A DNA stretch of 7,486 nt from an uncultured Brevundimonas sp. (GCA_946885435.1 CAMPGL010000106.1:1-7486), one strand, 5' to 3'; shown: positions 1-5,912, numbered from the stretch's first letter. Translations and numbers: made by a program. Notes: generated by a model from the letters alone, not told the origin.

Positions 1-150
1 ACCGTCGGCGACTTCATCATGAAGGCGCTGAAGTCGGTCGATGAGGTGGCCTACGTCCGCTACGCCTCGGTCTACAAGGACTTCCGGCGGACCGGCGACT
101 TCGCCCGCTTCCTCAACGACGAAGGGCTGGACGAGCCCGACCGCGACTGA
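1..150 (+). CDS. nrdR: Transcriptional repressor NrdR, C-terminal fragment (5' end outside window)
   Basis: The visible 49 codons, read in frame 1 to a TGA, match the C-terminal end of the NrdR ATP-cone domain. The stretch around VGDFIMKALKSVDEVAYVRY followed by ASVYKDFRR is highly characteristic of the family. NrdR is a zinc-ribbon/ATP-cone repressor that senses ATP/dATP and represses ribonucleotide reductase genes. The N-terminal zinc ribbon lies upstream of the window and cannot be seen. The tail after the conserved DFRR part is a short acidic extension. The stop codon overlaps the ribD start by one base (TGATG), so NrdR and the riboflavin genes are probably on one transcript. nrdR next to ribD is a common arrangement in proteobacteria. 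The identification is firm; the true start is not visible. Confidence 0.93.
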   Translation, partial: TVGDFIMKALKSVDEVAYVRYASVYKDFRRTGDFARFLNDEGLDEPDRD

Positions 151-899
151 TGCGGGTCACCCTAAAGCTGGCCACCTCGCTGGACGGCCGCATCGCCACC
201 GCCTCAGGCGAGAGCAAATGGATCACCGGCGAGGCCGCACGCGCGCAGGGCCATCACCTGCGCGCGGCGCACGACGCCATCCTCGTCGGCGTCGAGACCG
301 TCCTGGCCGATGATCCGCAACTGACCGTCCGCCTTCCCTCTCCCCCCGGGGGAGAAGGTGGCTCGCGGAGCGAGACGGATGAGGGGGCTGCCTCCGCATC
401 CGCGGCCGCCGCAGGAACCAGAACGACCAACCCCCTCATCCGAGCGGCTTCGCCGCCCACCTTCTCCCCCGAGGGGAGAAGGGACCCCCTGAGGGTCATC
501 CTCGACTCCCGGCTGCGCACCCCAGCCTCTGCCAAGGTCGCCACGGCCGGCACGCTCATCCTCACCACCTCCCAGCCCCGCCCCGTCAGCGCCGCCGAGG
601 TCGAACAGGTCGGCTCCGACGGCCGCCCGTCGCCCGAGGCCGTGCTCGCCGCCCTGGCCCGCCGTGGCCTCGGCTCCGTCCTGGTCGAAGGCGGCGGCCA
701 GGTCGCGGCCTCCTTTCTTCGGGCGGGCCTGGTCGACCACCTGGAGTGGTTCCGCGCCCCGATCCTTCTGGGTTCGGAGGGCCGCCCCTGCGTGGCCACG
801 CTGGCCCTTGCAAAGCTGGGCGACGCCCCCAAGTTCCGGCGGGTCAGCGCCGAACCCGTCGGCGACGACCTCTGGGAGCGCTATGAGGCGCTCCGCTGA
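150..899 (+). CDS. ribD: RibD-type pyrimidine reductase, reductase domain only, with an in-frame repeat insertion
   Basis: Predicted NADPH-dependent reductase of riboflavin synthesis, reducing the ribosylamino-pyrimidine 5'-phosphate to the ribitylamino form. Residues 3-62 (VTLKLATSLDGRIA, SKWITG, ILVGVETVLADDPQLTVRL) and 112-208 (DPLRVILDSRLRTP, VLVEGGGQVAASFL, APILLG) follow the RibD C-terminal, DHFR-like reductase domain. The N-terminal zinc deaminase domain (HAE and PCxxxxxxC motifs) of bifunctional RibD, usually about 360 residues in total, is absent: the protein begins where the reductase domain begins. Residues 64-110 are a Gly/Ala/Ser/Pro-rich insert encoded by two inverted palindromic repeats. 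It sits in a loop whose length varies in the family (E. coli RibD, from memory, also has extra residues there), so the enzyme may still work. The ATG overlaps the nrdR stop by one base with no strong ribosome site, which suggests coupled translation. Family assignment is firm; activity is inferred. Confidence 0.88.
   Translation: MRVTLKLATSLDGRIATASGESKWITGEAARAQGHHLRAAHDAILVGVETVLADDPQLTVRLPSPPGGEGGSRSETDEGAASASAAAAGTRTTNPLIRAASPPTFSPEGRRDPLRVILDSRLRTPASAKVATAGTLILTTSQPRPVSAAEVEQVGSDGRPSPEAVLAALARRGLGSVLVEGGGQVAASFLRAGLVDHLEWFRAPILLGSEGRPCVATLALAKLGDAPKFRRVSAEPVGDDLWERYEALR
336..387 (+). repeat. Left copy of the palindromic repeat
   Basis: The copy contains two nested hairpins. The first is TCTCCCCC/GGGGGAGA at 339-355. 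The second is CTCGC-GGA-GCGAG at 362-374, perfect in its five-base arms. It ends with GGATGAGGGGG. It is translated in frame as part of the Gly/Pro-rich insert of RibD (residues about 63-79). Confidence 0.85.
431..483 (-). repeat. Right copy of the palindromic repeat, inverted
   Basis: On the minus strand this copy aligns with the left one over its whole length, with a one-base length difference in the first hairpin. The middle hairpin is a different sequence: GCGGC-TTC-GCCGC on the plus strand at 444-456. The arms changed together, so pairing is kept although the bases differ. This suggests that structure, not sequence, is conserved there. It encodes RibD residues from about N94 to R111. Confidence 0.85.
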
Positions 900-935
900 T
901 CCGGACTGTCTGGACTGTTCGGACTGTCTGGACGG
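900..935 (+). repeat. Four tandem 9-base repeats in the ribD-ribE spacer
   Basis: Four consecutive 9-base units fill most of the 59-base gap: TCCGGACTG, TCTGGACTG, TTCGGACTG and TCTGGACGG. Copies differ by one to three bases around the core GGACTG. The array starts directly after the ribD stop codon. A GGGAG ribosome-binding site for ribE follows at 942-946. I know of no function for this array; it could be a simple microsatellite or a binding site for a repeated-unit protein. Confidence 0.85.
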
Positions 936-958
936 TGTTTTGGGAGCCATAAGCGCCG

Positions 959-1549
959 ATGTTCACCGGCATCATCACCGACATCGGGCGCGTGCGAGCG
1001 GTCCGCCAGACCGAGCGCGACCGGCGCTATGAGATCGAGACGGCTTTTGACACCGCCTCCGTCGACCTGGGCGCCTCCATCGCCTGTTCCGGCTGCTGCC
1101 TGACGGTGGTCGAGACGGGGCCGGACTGGTTCGCGGTCGAGGTGTCCGCCGAGACACTGGACCGCACAGGCCTGGGCGGCTGGACCGAGGGCCATCTGGT
1201 GAATCTCGAGCGCGCCCTGAAGGCCGGAGACGAGCTCGGCGGTCACATCGTCTCGGGCCACGTCGACGGCCTGGGAGAGGTCCTGTCGGTCACGCCCGAG
1301 GGCGGGTCTCGCCGCATCGGCTTTTCCGCCCCGCGCGCCCTGATGCGCCTGATCGCCGAAAAGGGCTCCATCTGCGTCGATGGCGTGTCGCTGACCGTCA
1401 ACGCCGTCTCGGCCGACGCATTCGAGGTCAACGTCATTCCGCACACGCTCGAGGCGACCACGCTGGGGCGTCTCCAGCCGGGCGATCGCGTCAATCTGGA
1501 GATCGACATGCTGGCGCGTTACCTCGCCAGATGGCAGGAGACCGCATGA
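959..1549 (+). CDS. ribE: Riboflavin synthase, alpha subunit
   Basis: Catalyses dismutation of two 6,7-dimethyl-8-ribityllumazine molecules to riboflavin and the pyrimidine diamine, the last step of the pathway, in the cytoplasm as a homotrimer. The 196-residue protein has the family's two repeated lumazine-binding barrels. The first is residues 1-95: MFTGII at the start, GASIACSGCCLTVV at 38-51 and VSAETLDRT at 62-70. The second is about 96-190: LGGHIVSGHVDG at 93-104, SICVDGVSLTVN at 137-148, NVIPHTLEATTL at 158-169 and the C-terminal helix NLEIDMLARYLAR. Length is normal (about 200). The ATG is supported by the universal MFTG start and by GGGAG 12 bases upstream. It is the only gene in the rib block not overlapping its upstream neighbour. 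Called ribE or ribC depending on naming system. Confidence 0.97.
   Translation: MFTGIITDIGRVRAVRQTERDRRYEIETAFDTASVDLGASIACSGCCLTVVETGPDWFAVEVSAETLDRTGLGGWTEGHLVNLERALKAGDELGGHIVSGHVDGLGEVLSVTPEGGSRRIGFSAPRALMRLIAEKGSICVDGVSLTVNAVSADAFEVNVIPHTLEATTLGRLQPGDRVNLEIDMLARYLARWQETA
1536..1540 (+). promoter_or_regulatory. Ribosome-binding site that fixes the ribB start
   Basis: AGGAG lies five bases before the ATG at 1546, which overlaps the ribE stop as ATGA. The in-frame ATG at 1531 lies upstream of this site and has no comparable motif, so 1546 is the preferred start. Confidence 0.7.
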
Positions 1550-2193
1550 CCTTGGCCGCCCTCAAGCCCGAGCCGCATCCGATCAGCTCCGTGGAGGAAA
1601 TCCTCGACGAGGCGCGCGCCGGCCGCCCCTTCATCCTGGTCGACGCAGAGGACCGTGAGAACGAGGGCGACATCGTCATCCCCGCCCAGTTCGCCACGGC
1701 CGAGCAGGTCAACTTCATGGTCCGCCACGCGCGCGGCCTCGTCTGCCTCGCGATTACCGCCGAGCGCGCGCGTGAGCTGAACCTTCAGCCCATGTCCTCA
1801 GACAACCGGGCGCGCATGAACACCGCCTTCACCGTCTCCATCGAGGCGGCCGAGGGCGTCACCACGGGCATCTCGGCGGCGGACCGCGCGCGCACGATCG
1901 CCGTCGCCATCGATCCGGCCTGCGGCCCCGCCGACATCGTCAGCCCCGGCCACATGTTCCCCATCGTCGCCTCCGAGGGCGGCGTGCTCGCCCGCGCCGG
2001 CCATACCGAGGCCGCCGTCGACATCGCGCGGCTGGCCGGCCTGAATCCGTCGGGCGTGATCTGCGAGATCATGAACGACGACGGCACCATGGCGCGCCTG
2101 CCCGAGCTGATCGTCTACGCCCAGCGGCACGGGCTGAAGATCGGCACCATCGCCGACCTGATCGACTGGCGGCGCACGCGGGGAGACGCCTGA
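1546..2193 (+). CDS. ribB: 3,4-dihydroxy-2-butanone-4-phosphate synthase, stand-alone
   Basis: Converts ribulose 5-phosphate to 3,4-dihydroxy-2-butanone 4-phosphate plus formate, supplying the four-carbon unit used by lumazine synthase. The 215 residues cover the full RibB domain. The metal/substrate motif [10 protein letters not shown] is at residues 33-42, [11 protein letters not shown] at 60-70, and [13 protein letters not shown] at 106-118. PGHMFPI is at 134-140, the metal-binding histidine is in RAGHTEA (His153), and [14 protein letters not shown] is at 167-180. Length equals that of single-domain RibB (about 217). The GTP cyclohydrolase II domain found in fused RibBA proteins is absent: a stop follows directly after the domain. 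The start overlaps the ribE stop by four bases and the end overlaps ribH by one. An alternative ATG at 1531 would add five residues. Confidence 0.95.
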   Translation: MTLAALKPEPHPISSVEEILDEARAGRPFILVDAEDRENEGDIVIPAQFATAEQVNFMVRHARGLVCLAITAERARELNLQPMSSDNRARMNTAFTVSIEAAEGVTTGISAADRARTIAVAIDPACGPADIVSPGHMFPIVASEGGVLARAGHTEAAVDIARLAGLNPSGVICEIMNDDGTMARLPELIVYAQRHGLKIGTIADLIDWRRTRGDA

Positions 2194-2654
2194 TGGCCGA
2201 GCCCGCCCGCGTCCTCGTCGTCGAGGCGCCCTACTACCGCGACATCTCCGGCCAGCTGCTCGAAGGCGCCCGCCGCGTGCTGGAGGCCGCCGGCGCGCAG
2301 TTCGACGTCGTCGCCGTGCCCGGGGCCCTTGAGATCCCGACCGCCATCGCGCTGGCCGAGGAGTCGGGCCGCTTCCCGGTCAGCGTCCGCTACGACGGTT
2401 ATGTCGCGCTGGGCTGCGTCATCCGCGGCGAGACCTATCACTTCGAGATCGTCGCCAATGAATCCGCGCGCGGCCTGACCCAGCTCGGGATCGACCACCG
2501 GCTGGCCATCGGCAACGGCATCCTCACCGTCGAGGACGAGGATCAGGCCATCTGGCGCGCCGATCCGACGCAGGGCGACAAGGGCGGCCACGCCGCGCGC
2601 GCCTGTCTCGAACTCATCGCGCTGCGCCGACGGCTGCGCGGAGGCCAAGCATGA
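2193..2654 (+). CDS. ribH: 6,7-dimethyl-8-ribityllumazine synthase
   Basis: Condenses the butanone phosphate made by RibB with the ribitylamino-pyrimidinedione to give lumazine, the substrate of RibE. Family signatures are in order: PGALEIP at residues 43-49, [20 protein letters not shown] at 72-91 with the catalytic His83, GNGILTVE at 107-114, and the phosphate-binding-region DKGGHAA at 129-135. At 153 residues the length is usual. A few extra residues (FPVSVR, about 61-66) lie before the DGYVALGC strand compared with the common SGRYDAVVALGC form. The ATG overlaps the ribB stop (TGATG), and GGGAG seven bases upstream supports it. The product normally assembles as a pentamer or 60-subunit shell; which form applies here cannot be told from sequence. 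Confidence 0.96.
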   Translation: MAEPARVLVVEAPYYRDISGQLLEGARRVLEAAGAQFDVVAVPGALEIPTAIALAEESGRFPVSVRYDGYVALGCVIRGETYHFEIVANESARGLTQLGIDHRLAIGNGILTVEDEDQAIWRADPTQGDKGGHAARACLELIALRRRLRGGQA

Positions 2655-3190
2655 CCGACCCGACCGAACCCCACTCCCTGCGCGCCGTGATGGAGCAGCT
2701 GGCCGCCGCCGAGGCCGAGCGTGCGCTGGGCGACACGCCCCTGTCCGCGCGCGAGCGCCGCGCCCGCACCGTCGCCCGCCTGGCCGCCGTCCAGGCCCTC
2801 TATCAGATGGAGCTGGGCGGGGAGGGGGTCGAGACCGTGGTCAAGGAGTTCTCCGACCACCGCTTCGAGGCGGACACCGATGAGGGTGTCCTGGCCGAGG
2901 CCGACGAAGCCTATTTCGCCGAGATCGTGCGCGGTGTGGTCGCGGAGCAGGCCGCCGTCGACGGCGCCATCACCAAACGGCTGGCTGACGGCTGGAAGAT
3001 CAACCGCCTGGACTCGACCCTGCGGGCCCTGCTGCGCGCCGGCGCCTGGGAGCTGATGCACCGTCCGGACACGCCCAAGGAGGTGGTGCTGGACGAGTAC
3101 GTCGAGCTGGCCAAGGCCTTCTTCGACGACCGCGACGCCCGCTTCGTCAACGCCGCGCTCGACGGCGTGGCCCGCGATGTCCGGGGCTGA
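2651..3190 (+). CDS. nusB: Transcription antitermination factor NusB
   Basis: NusB pairs with NusE (S10), binds boxA RNA and promotes antitermination on rRNA operons. The core, residues about 36-176, is all helical and carries family motifs: [20 protein letters not shown] at 37-56, YFAEIVRGV at 88-96, and [20 protein letters not shown] at 115-134. [15 protein letters not shown] is at 143-157 and [11 protein letters not shown] at 165-175. The protein has 179 residues, while common NusB is about 140. The excess is an N-terminal stretch (residues 1-35) rich in Ala and Glu that has no counterpart I recognise. The start is supported by GGAGG six bases upstream and an ATGA overlap with ribH. A later ATG (residue 14) is possible but has no better site. 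ribH-nusB linkage is widely conserved in bacteria. Confidence 0.94.
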   Translation: MTDPTEPHSLRAVMEQLAAAEAERALGDTPLSARERRARTVARLAAVQALYQMELGGEGVETVVKEFSDHRFEADTDEGVLAEADEAYFAEIVRGVVAEQAAVDGAITKRLADGWKINRLDSTLRALLRAGAWELMHRPDTPKEVVLDEYVELAKAFFDDRDARFVNAALDGVARDVRG

Positions 3191-4121
3191 TCGGCCCGAC
3201 GAGTTCGAGACCATCGCGCGGCTGCTGCGGCCGCTGGCGACCGATCCGGCGGCGCGGGGACTGCTGGATGACGCCGCCGTCCTGACGCCGCAGCCGGGCC
3301 GTCTGCTGGTCCTGACCCACGACACCCTGGTCGAGGGCGTCCACTTTCTCCCGACCGATCCCCCGGGCACGGTCGCCCAGAAGCTGTTGCGCACCAACCT
3401 GTCCGACCTCGCCGCCAAGGGCGCCGAGCCGTTCGGCTATCTGATGAGCACCGCCTGGTCGCCCCGCTGCGACTGGGCCTTCCGCGAGGCCTTCGCCGCC
3501 GGTCTCGCTGAGGACCAGGCCCGCTTCGGCCTCAGCCTGCTCGGCGGGGACACCTCCTCGACGCCCGGCCCCCTGACCCTCGGCGCGACCCTGTTGGGCT
3601 GGGCCGAGCCGGGCCGCTGCCCTTCCCGCACCGGGGCGCGGGCAGGGGACCTGCTGTTCGTCAGCGGCCCCATCGGAGAGGGCTGGCTCGGCCTGAAGGC
3701 TGCGCTGGGTGAGATCGACAGCCCCCGCCTGCTCGACCACTACCGCCGGCCCGAGCCCCGGACCGACCTCATCGCCCTCGTCAGCCACGCCACGGCCAGC
3801 GCCGACGTCTCCGATGGCCTGGTCGCCGACGCCGGCCGCATCGCGGAGGCCAGCGGCCTCGGCGTCCGCCTCGAGCTTGCGGCCATGCCGCTGTCCGCGG
3901 AGGCCGATGCCTGGGTCGCGAACCAACCCGACACGGCCGCCGCCCGGCTTCAGCTGGCCACCGGCGGCGACGACTATCAGCTGCTCCTCGCGGCCGCGCC
4001 TGAGGACGCCGACCGCTTCGCGGGGCTGACCCAGGTCGGGGTCTTCGAAGGCCAGGGCGTCACGGTCATGTTCGAGGGCCGCAGTCTTCCCGTGGAGCGG
4101 GCGGGGTGGCGGCACCGCTAG
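3177..4121 (+). CDS. thiL: Thiamine-monophosphate kinase
   Basis: Phosphorylates thiamine monophosphate to the diphosphate cofactor using ATP, the final step of thiamine cofactor synthesis. The 314 residues match the ThiL/PurM-like fold. DDAAVL at 31-36 and HDTLVEGVHF at 48-57 carry metal and substrate ligands. KLLRTNLSDLAAKGA is at 69-83, LSLLGGDTSSTPG at 119-131, DVSDGLVADAGRIAEASG at 210-227, and ATGGDDYQLL at 261-270. The C-terminal GWRH resembles the usual family ending. The start codon lies 14 bases inside nusB in another frame, without a clear ribosome site, so coupled re-initiation is likely. nusB-thiL adjacency is a well-known conserved pair. No truncation or missing key motif is visible. 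Confidence 0.95.
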   Translation: MSGADRPDEFETIARLLRPLATDPAARGLLDDAAVLTPQPGRLLVLTHDTLVEGVHFLPTDPPGTVAQKLLRTNLSDLAAKGAEPFGYLMSTAWSPRCDWAFREAFAAGLAEDQARFGLSLLGGDTSSTPGPLTLGATLLGWAEPGRCPSRTGARAGDLLFVSGPIGEGWLGLKAALGEIDSPRLLDHYRRPEPRTDLIALVSHATASADVSDGLVADAGRIAEASGLGVRLELAAMPLSAEADAWVANQPDTAAARLQLATGGDDYQLLLAAAPEDADRFAGLTQVGVFEGQGVTVMFEGRSLPVERAGWRHR

Positions 4122-4130
4122 GGAACAATC

Positions 4131-4150
4131 CGCTCATCGAGCGCGCTTTT
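4131..4150 (+). terminator. Possible weak intrinsic terminator after thiL
   Basis: A short hairpin CGCTC-ATC-GAGCG (4131-4143) is followed by CGC and four T residues (4147-4150), nine bases after the thiL stop. The stem is only five base pairs and the T run is short, so termination would be partial at best. It would separate the rib-nus-thi operon from the lipoprotein gene. Confidence 0.35.
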
Positions 4151-4155
4151 CCGGC

Positions 4156-4161
4156 AAGGAG
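4156..4161 (+). promoter_or_regulatory. Strong ribosome-binding site of the lipoprotein gene
   Basis: AAGGAG sits eight bases before the ATG at 4170. It is among the best Shine-Dalgarno matches in the window and fixes this start. Most upstream genes instead rely on overlap with their neighbour. Confidence 0.75.
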
Positions 4162-4169
4162 CATTCGCG

Positions 4170-4649
4170 ATGAAACGCCTCACCCTCGCCCTCACGGCGG
4201 CCGCGGCCCTCGGCCTGTCCGCCTGCCAGACCCTGGCGCCCTACGGCCCCGCCGCCGGCCCGTCCGCCCAGGGCTGGTCGCAGCAACAGCTGACCTCCGA
4301 CCGTTGGCGCGTCAGCTATCGCGGTGTCGGCGATCCCTCCGTCGTCAACGACCGCGCCTTGCTGCGGGCGGCCGAGCTGACGCTGGAGCAGGGGCGCGAG
4401 TGGTTCGTGGTCGACAACCGCTGGACCGAGGCCGGGCGCGACGGCGGACCGCGCCCCAGCGTCTCCATCGGCGCGGGCTCCAGCGACTATGGCCGCTATC
4501 GCTCGTCCGGCGTGGGCGTCGGCGTGGGCCTGAACTTCGGCGGCGGCGAGCCGACCGTGGCCCTGCTCGACATCCGCATGGGCTCGGGGGAACGGCCACG
4601 CGAGGCCTATGACGCCCAGGACGTCCGCCGCAACCTCTGGGGCCGCTAG
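4170..4649 (+). CDS. Predicted small lipoprotein, resembling the CC0125/CC1285 family
   Basis: A 159-residue exported protein of unknown function. Residues 1-18 form a classic lipoprotein signal: MKR, then a hydrophobic Leu/Ala core, then the lipobox LSAC with Cys19 as the likely lipidated residue. The mature part has WRVSYRGVGDPSVVNDRALL followed by RAAELTLEQGREWFVV (residues about 46-81). This resembles the CC0125/CC1285 lipoproteins named from Caulobacter; that link is from memory. Residues about 96-126 are Gly/Ser-rich with alternating VGVGVGLNFGGG, which could form beta strands. No catalytic motif is seen. An AAGGAG site supports the start. It follows thiL by 48 bases with a weak hairpin between, so it may be partly independent. 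It converges on the minus-strand gene, sharing a stop-codon palindrome. Confidence 0.85.
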   Translation: MKRLTLALTAAAALGLSACQTLAPYGPAAGPSAQGWSQQQLTSDRWRVSYRGVGDPSVVNDRALLRAAELTLEQGREWFVVDNRWTEAGRDGGPRPSVSIGAGSSDYGRYRSSGVGVGVGLNFGGGEPTVALLDIRMGSGERPREAYDAQDVRRNLWGR

Positions 4650-4661
4650 GGCCTAGCGGCC
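4641..4661. terminator. Palindrome shared by two convergent stop codons, possible bidirectional terminator
   Basis: The sequence is a perfect inverted repeat with nine-base arms (GGCCGCTAG / CTAGCGGCC) and a three-base centre GGC. The TAG of the lipoprotein gene (4647-4649) ends the left arm and the TAG of the minus-strand gene (complement of 4653-4655) ends the right arm. Both proteins therefore finish in Gly-Arg. There is no T run on either side, so classic intrinsic termination is doubtful. A stable hairpin could still protect 3' ends or block read-through. Confidence 0.6.
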
Positions 4662-5828
4662 TCCCCGGGTCAGGGCCCGGTATTCGACCAGCCGCTCCTT
4701 GTCGCGCCGCACCTGATCAGCCACGGCGTTGTCGACGTCGAGCGAGGCGTAACGCACCCAGCTCTCCAGACCCAGCTTGTCCTGGATCAGCTGCGTCGGC
4801 GTCTGCCAGCGGAAGTAGGAGAACCAGCTGATGACGGCGCCGAGCAGGACCGCCACTGCCTGCAGCCCCCGGAACGCCGCCTCTCCGCCCGCCGGCGCAG
4901 GCTCCAGCGCCAGGACGCCCAGGAACACCAGATAGACCAGCGGCGTCACGAACCGACCCAGCCAGCGCATCCAGTAGCGCTCGCGGCGCACCCGCCACAG
5001 CTGCATCTGCACGAACTTCTCCAGGTACTCCATGCGCGCGCCGATCCACATGGTCAGCCGCGTCAGATACAGCGCCCGCTGGCCCCAGCCCTTGCCGTCC
5101 TGCTGGTACTGGGTCTCGGCCTGGTCGGCCATGGCGCGGGCGTGGGTGAACAGGTTCTGCAGCTCGCGCGTCCGCTCAATGATCCGGCGCGACATGGCGT
5201 AGGTGTCGTTCTCCAGCCTGAAGCGGTACTGGATGAACAGGATCGCCTGGATCGCCCACCACAGGCCGAAGACCGCGACCATGGCGCCGACCGCCAGCGC
5301 CAGGCCCATCGGCTGTGAGCCGGTCATGTCCGCGAACCAGGTCGGTCCCATCAAGGCCAGCGCCGCCAGCCCCGCCAGCGCGCCGCCCTGGAACAGCCGC
5401 TTGGTCGTGAAGTGCATCAGCAACCGGGCGAAGATTCCCCGGCCGTAGCTGTGGATGTGCCCGCGGATGTCCCGATCAGCCGGGAAGCGCTCCTCGATCT
5501 GGCGGTCAAAAAGCACGTGAAAGCGGTCCGGCTTCCCGTCGCTCTCCCAGAAGGGGAAGATGTCCAGCGGCTGATTGAAATACTCGTCGATGTGCGCCGA
5601 AACGGAGTCGGTCGCGGCCGGATCCAGCGAGAAATAGGCGCTCTCCTGGATGGGGTGCAGCGTGCCGTCCGCCTGACGCATCGACGGCGGCGCCAGCCGA
5701 TAGCTCGGCTCGGGCGCGACACGGTCGGCGCGGTCGGCGGCGCCCGGCGGCGGCGGCGCGGCGGGATCCAGCCCGGCCGGAGTCGGCTCTGGCGGCGGCG
5801 GCGCGTGATGATGATCGTCGTGCGACAT
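4653..5828 (-). CDS. Uncharacterised membrane protein, about four transmembrane segments
   Basis: I do not recognise a named family. The 391 residues begin with a His/Asp/Pro-rich, probably disordered stretch (HDDHHHAPPPPEP at 3-15, continuing to about 45) that might bind metal. A soluble aromatic-rich part follows (46-145). Hydrophobic segments lie at about 147-168, 175-200, 293-309 and 321-339. Between the two pairs is a long charged region (201-290), likely helical, with YRFRLENDTYAMSRRIIERT and many Arg, Glu, Gln and Trp. The C-terminal tail (341-391) is charged. There is no signal peptide. The paired-segment layout resembles a scaffold or sensor-type membrane protein, but this is only shape. 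The ATG at 5826-5828 has a TGAGGA site 12 bases upstream. It is divergent from crcB and transcribed alone in this window. Base use matches its neighbours. Confidence 0.8.
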   Translation of the reverse strand: MSHDDHHHAPPPPEPTPAGLDPAAPPPPGAADRADRVAPEPSYRLAPPSMRQADGTLHPIQESAYFSLDPAATDSVSAHIDEYFNQPLDIFPFWESDGKPDRFHVLFDRQIEERFPADRDIRGHIHSYGRGIFARLLMHFTTKRLFQGGALAGLAALALMGPTWFADMTGSQPMGLALAVGAMVAVFGLWWAIQAILFIQYRFRLENDTYAMSRRIIERTRELQNLFTHARAMADQAETQYQQDGKGWGQRALYLTRLTMWIGARMEYLEKFVQMQLWRVRRERYWMRWLGRFVTPLVYLVFLGVLALEPAPAGGEAAFRGLQAVAVLLGAVISWFSYFRWQTPTQLIQDKLGLESWVRYASLDVDNAVADQVRRDKERLVEYRALTRGGR

Positions 5829-5884
5829 GTCGCTGGGCGGTCCTCACAGAATCCCGGTCGGCCACTATGGCCAAGCCGCCCGGC

Positions 5885-5912
5885 CGCGCCGAAGCCCTTC
5901 GCCTCCGGCGCG
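5885..5912. repeat. Imperfect hairpin in the divergent intergenic region
   Basis: Outer arms CGCGCCG (5885-5891) and CGGCGCG (5906-5912) are perfectly complementary. Between them GAAG-CC-CTTC (5891-5900) can form an inner stem, leaving a few unpaired bases on one side. The role is unknown; an operator or a relic of a small palindromic element are both possible. Confidence 0.45.

Larger units (their letters stand above)
336..483. repeat. Composite inverted pair of palindromic repeats inside ribD
   Basis: Two copies of a 52-53 base element lie in opposite orientation around a 43-base centre (388-430). The left copy is 336-387 and the right copy, read on the minus strand, is 431-483. Both share the core GGGGGAGAAGGTGG and the end GGATGAGGGGG, with a variable middle hairpin between them. 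The whole unit can fold into one long hairpin, and each half also folds by itself. From memory, very similar sequences (CCCTCATCC... CACCTTCTCCCC) are abundant between genes in alphaproteobacterial genomes; I could not search for this. Here the unit is inside an open reading frame and keeps the frame. A paired inverted layout is typical of REPIN-like elements, while residence in a gene recalls the Rickettsia palindromic elements. Neither family membership is shown. Confidence 0.88.

Noticed and set aside
336..483. CRISPR array
   Set aside because: There are only two repeat copies, they are inverted and not direct, and the unit lies inside a coding frame.
204..950. A 248-codon open frame on the minus strand opposite ribD
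   Set aside because: It overlaps the well-supported RibD reductase and shows no motif. Length alone is expected in DNA of this base composition.
900..958. FMN riboswitch before ribE
   Set aside because: The gap is only 59 bases, is filled by tandem repeats and contains none of the conserved FMN-aptamer sequences.
1531..1545. Upstream ATG as ribB start
   Set aside because: AGGAG lies between this ATG and the one at 1546, and the stop-start overlap at 1546 fits the rest of the operon.
2543..3418. A 291-codon minus-strand open frame across ribH, nusB and thiL
   Set aside because: It spans three genes with strong family evidence on the plus strand and has no recognisable protein features.
3147..4115. 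A 322-codon open frame on the minus strand opposite thiL
   Set aside because: It is a by-product of high GC and third-position bias. The plus strand has every ThiL motif, and the minus translation is Gly/Ala/Arg-rich low complexity without any recognisable domain.
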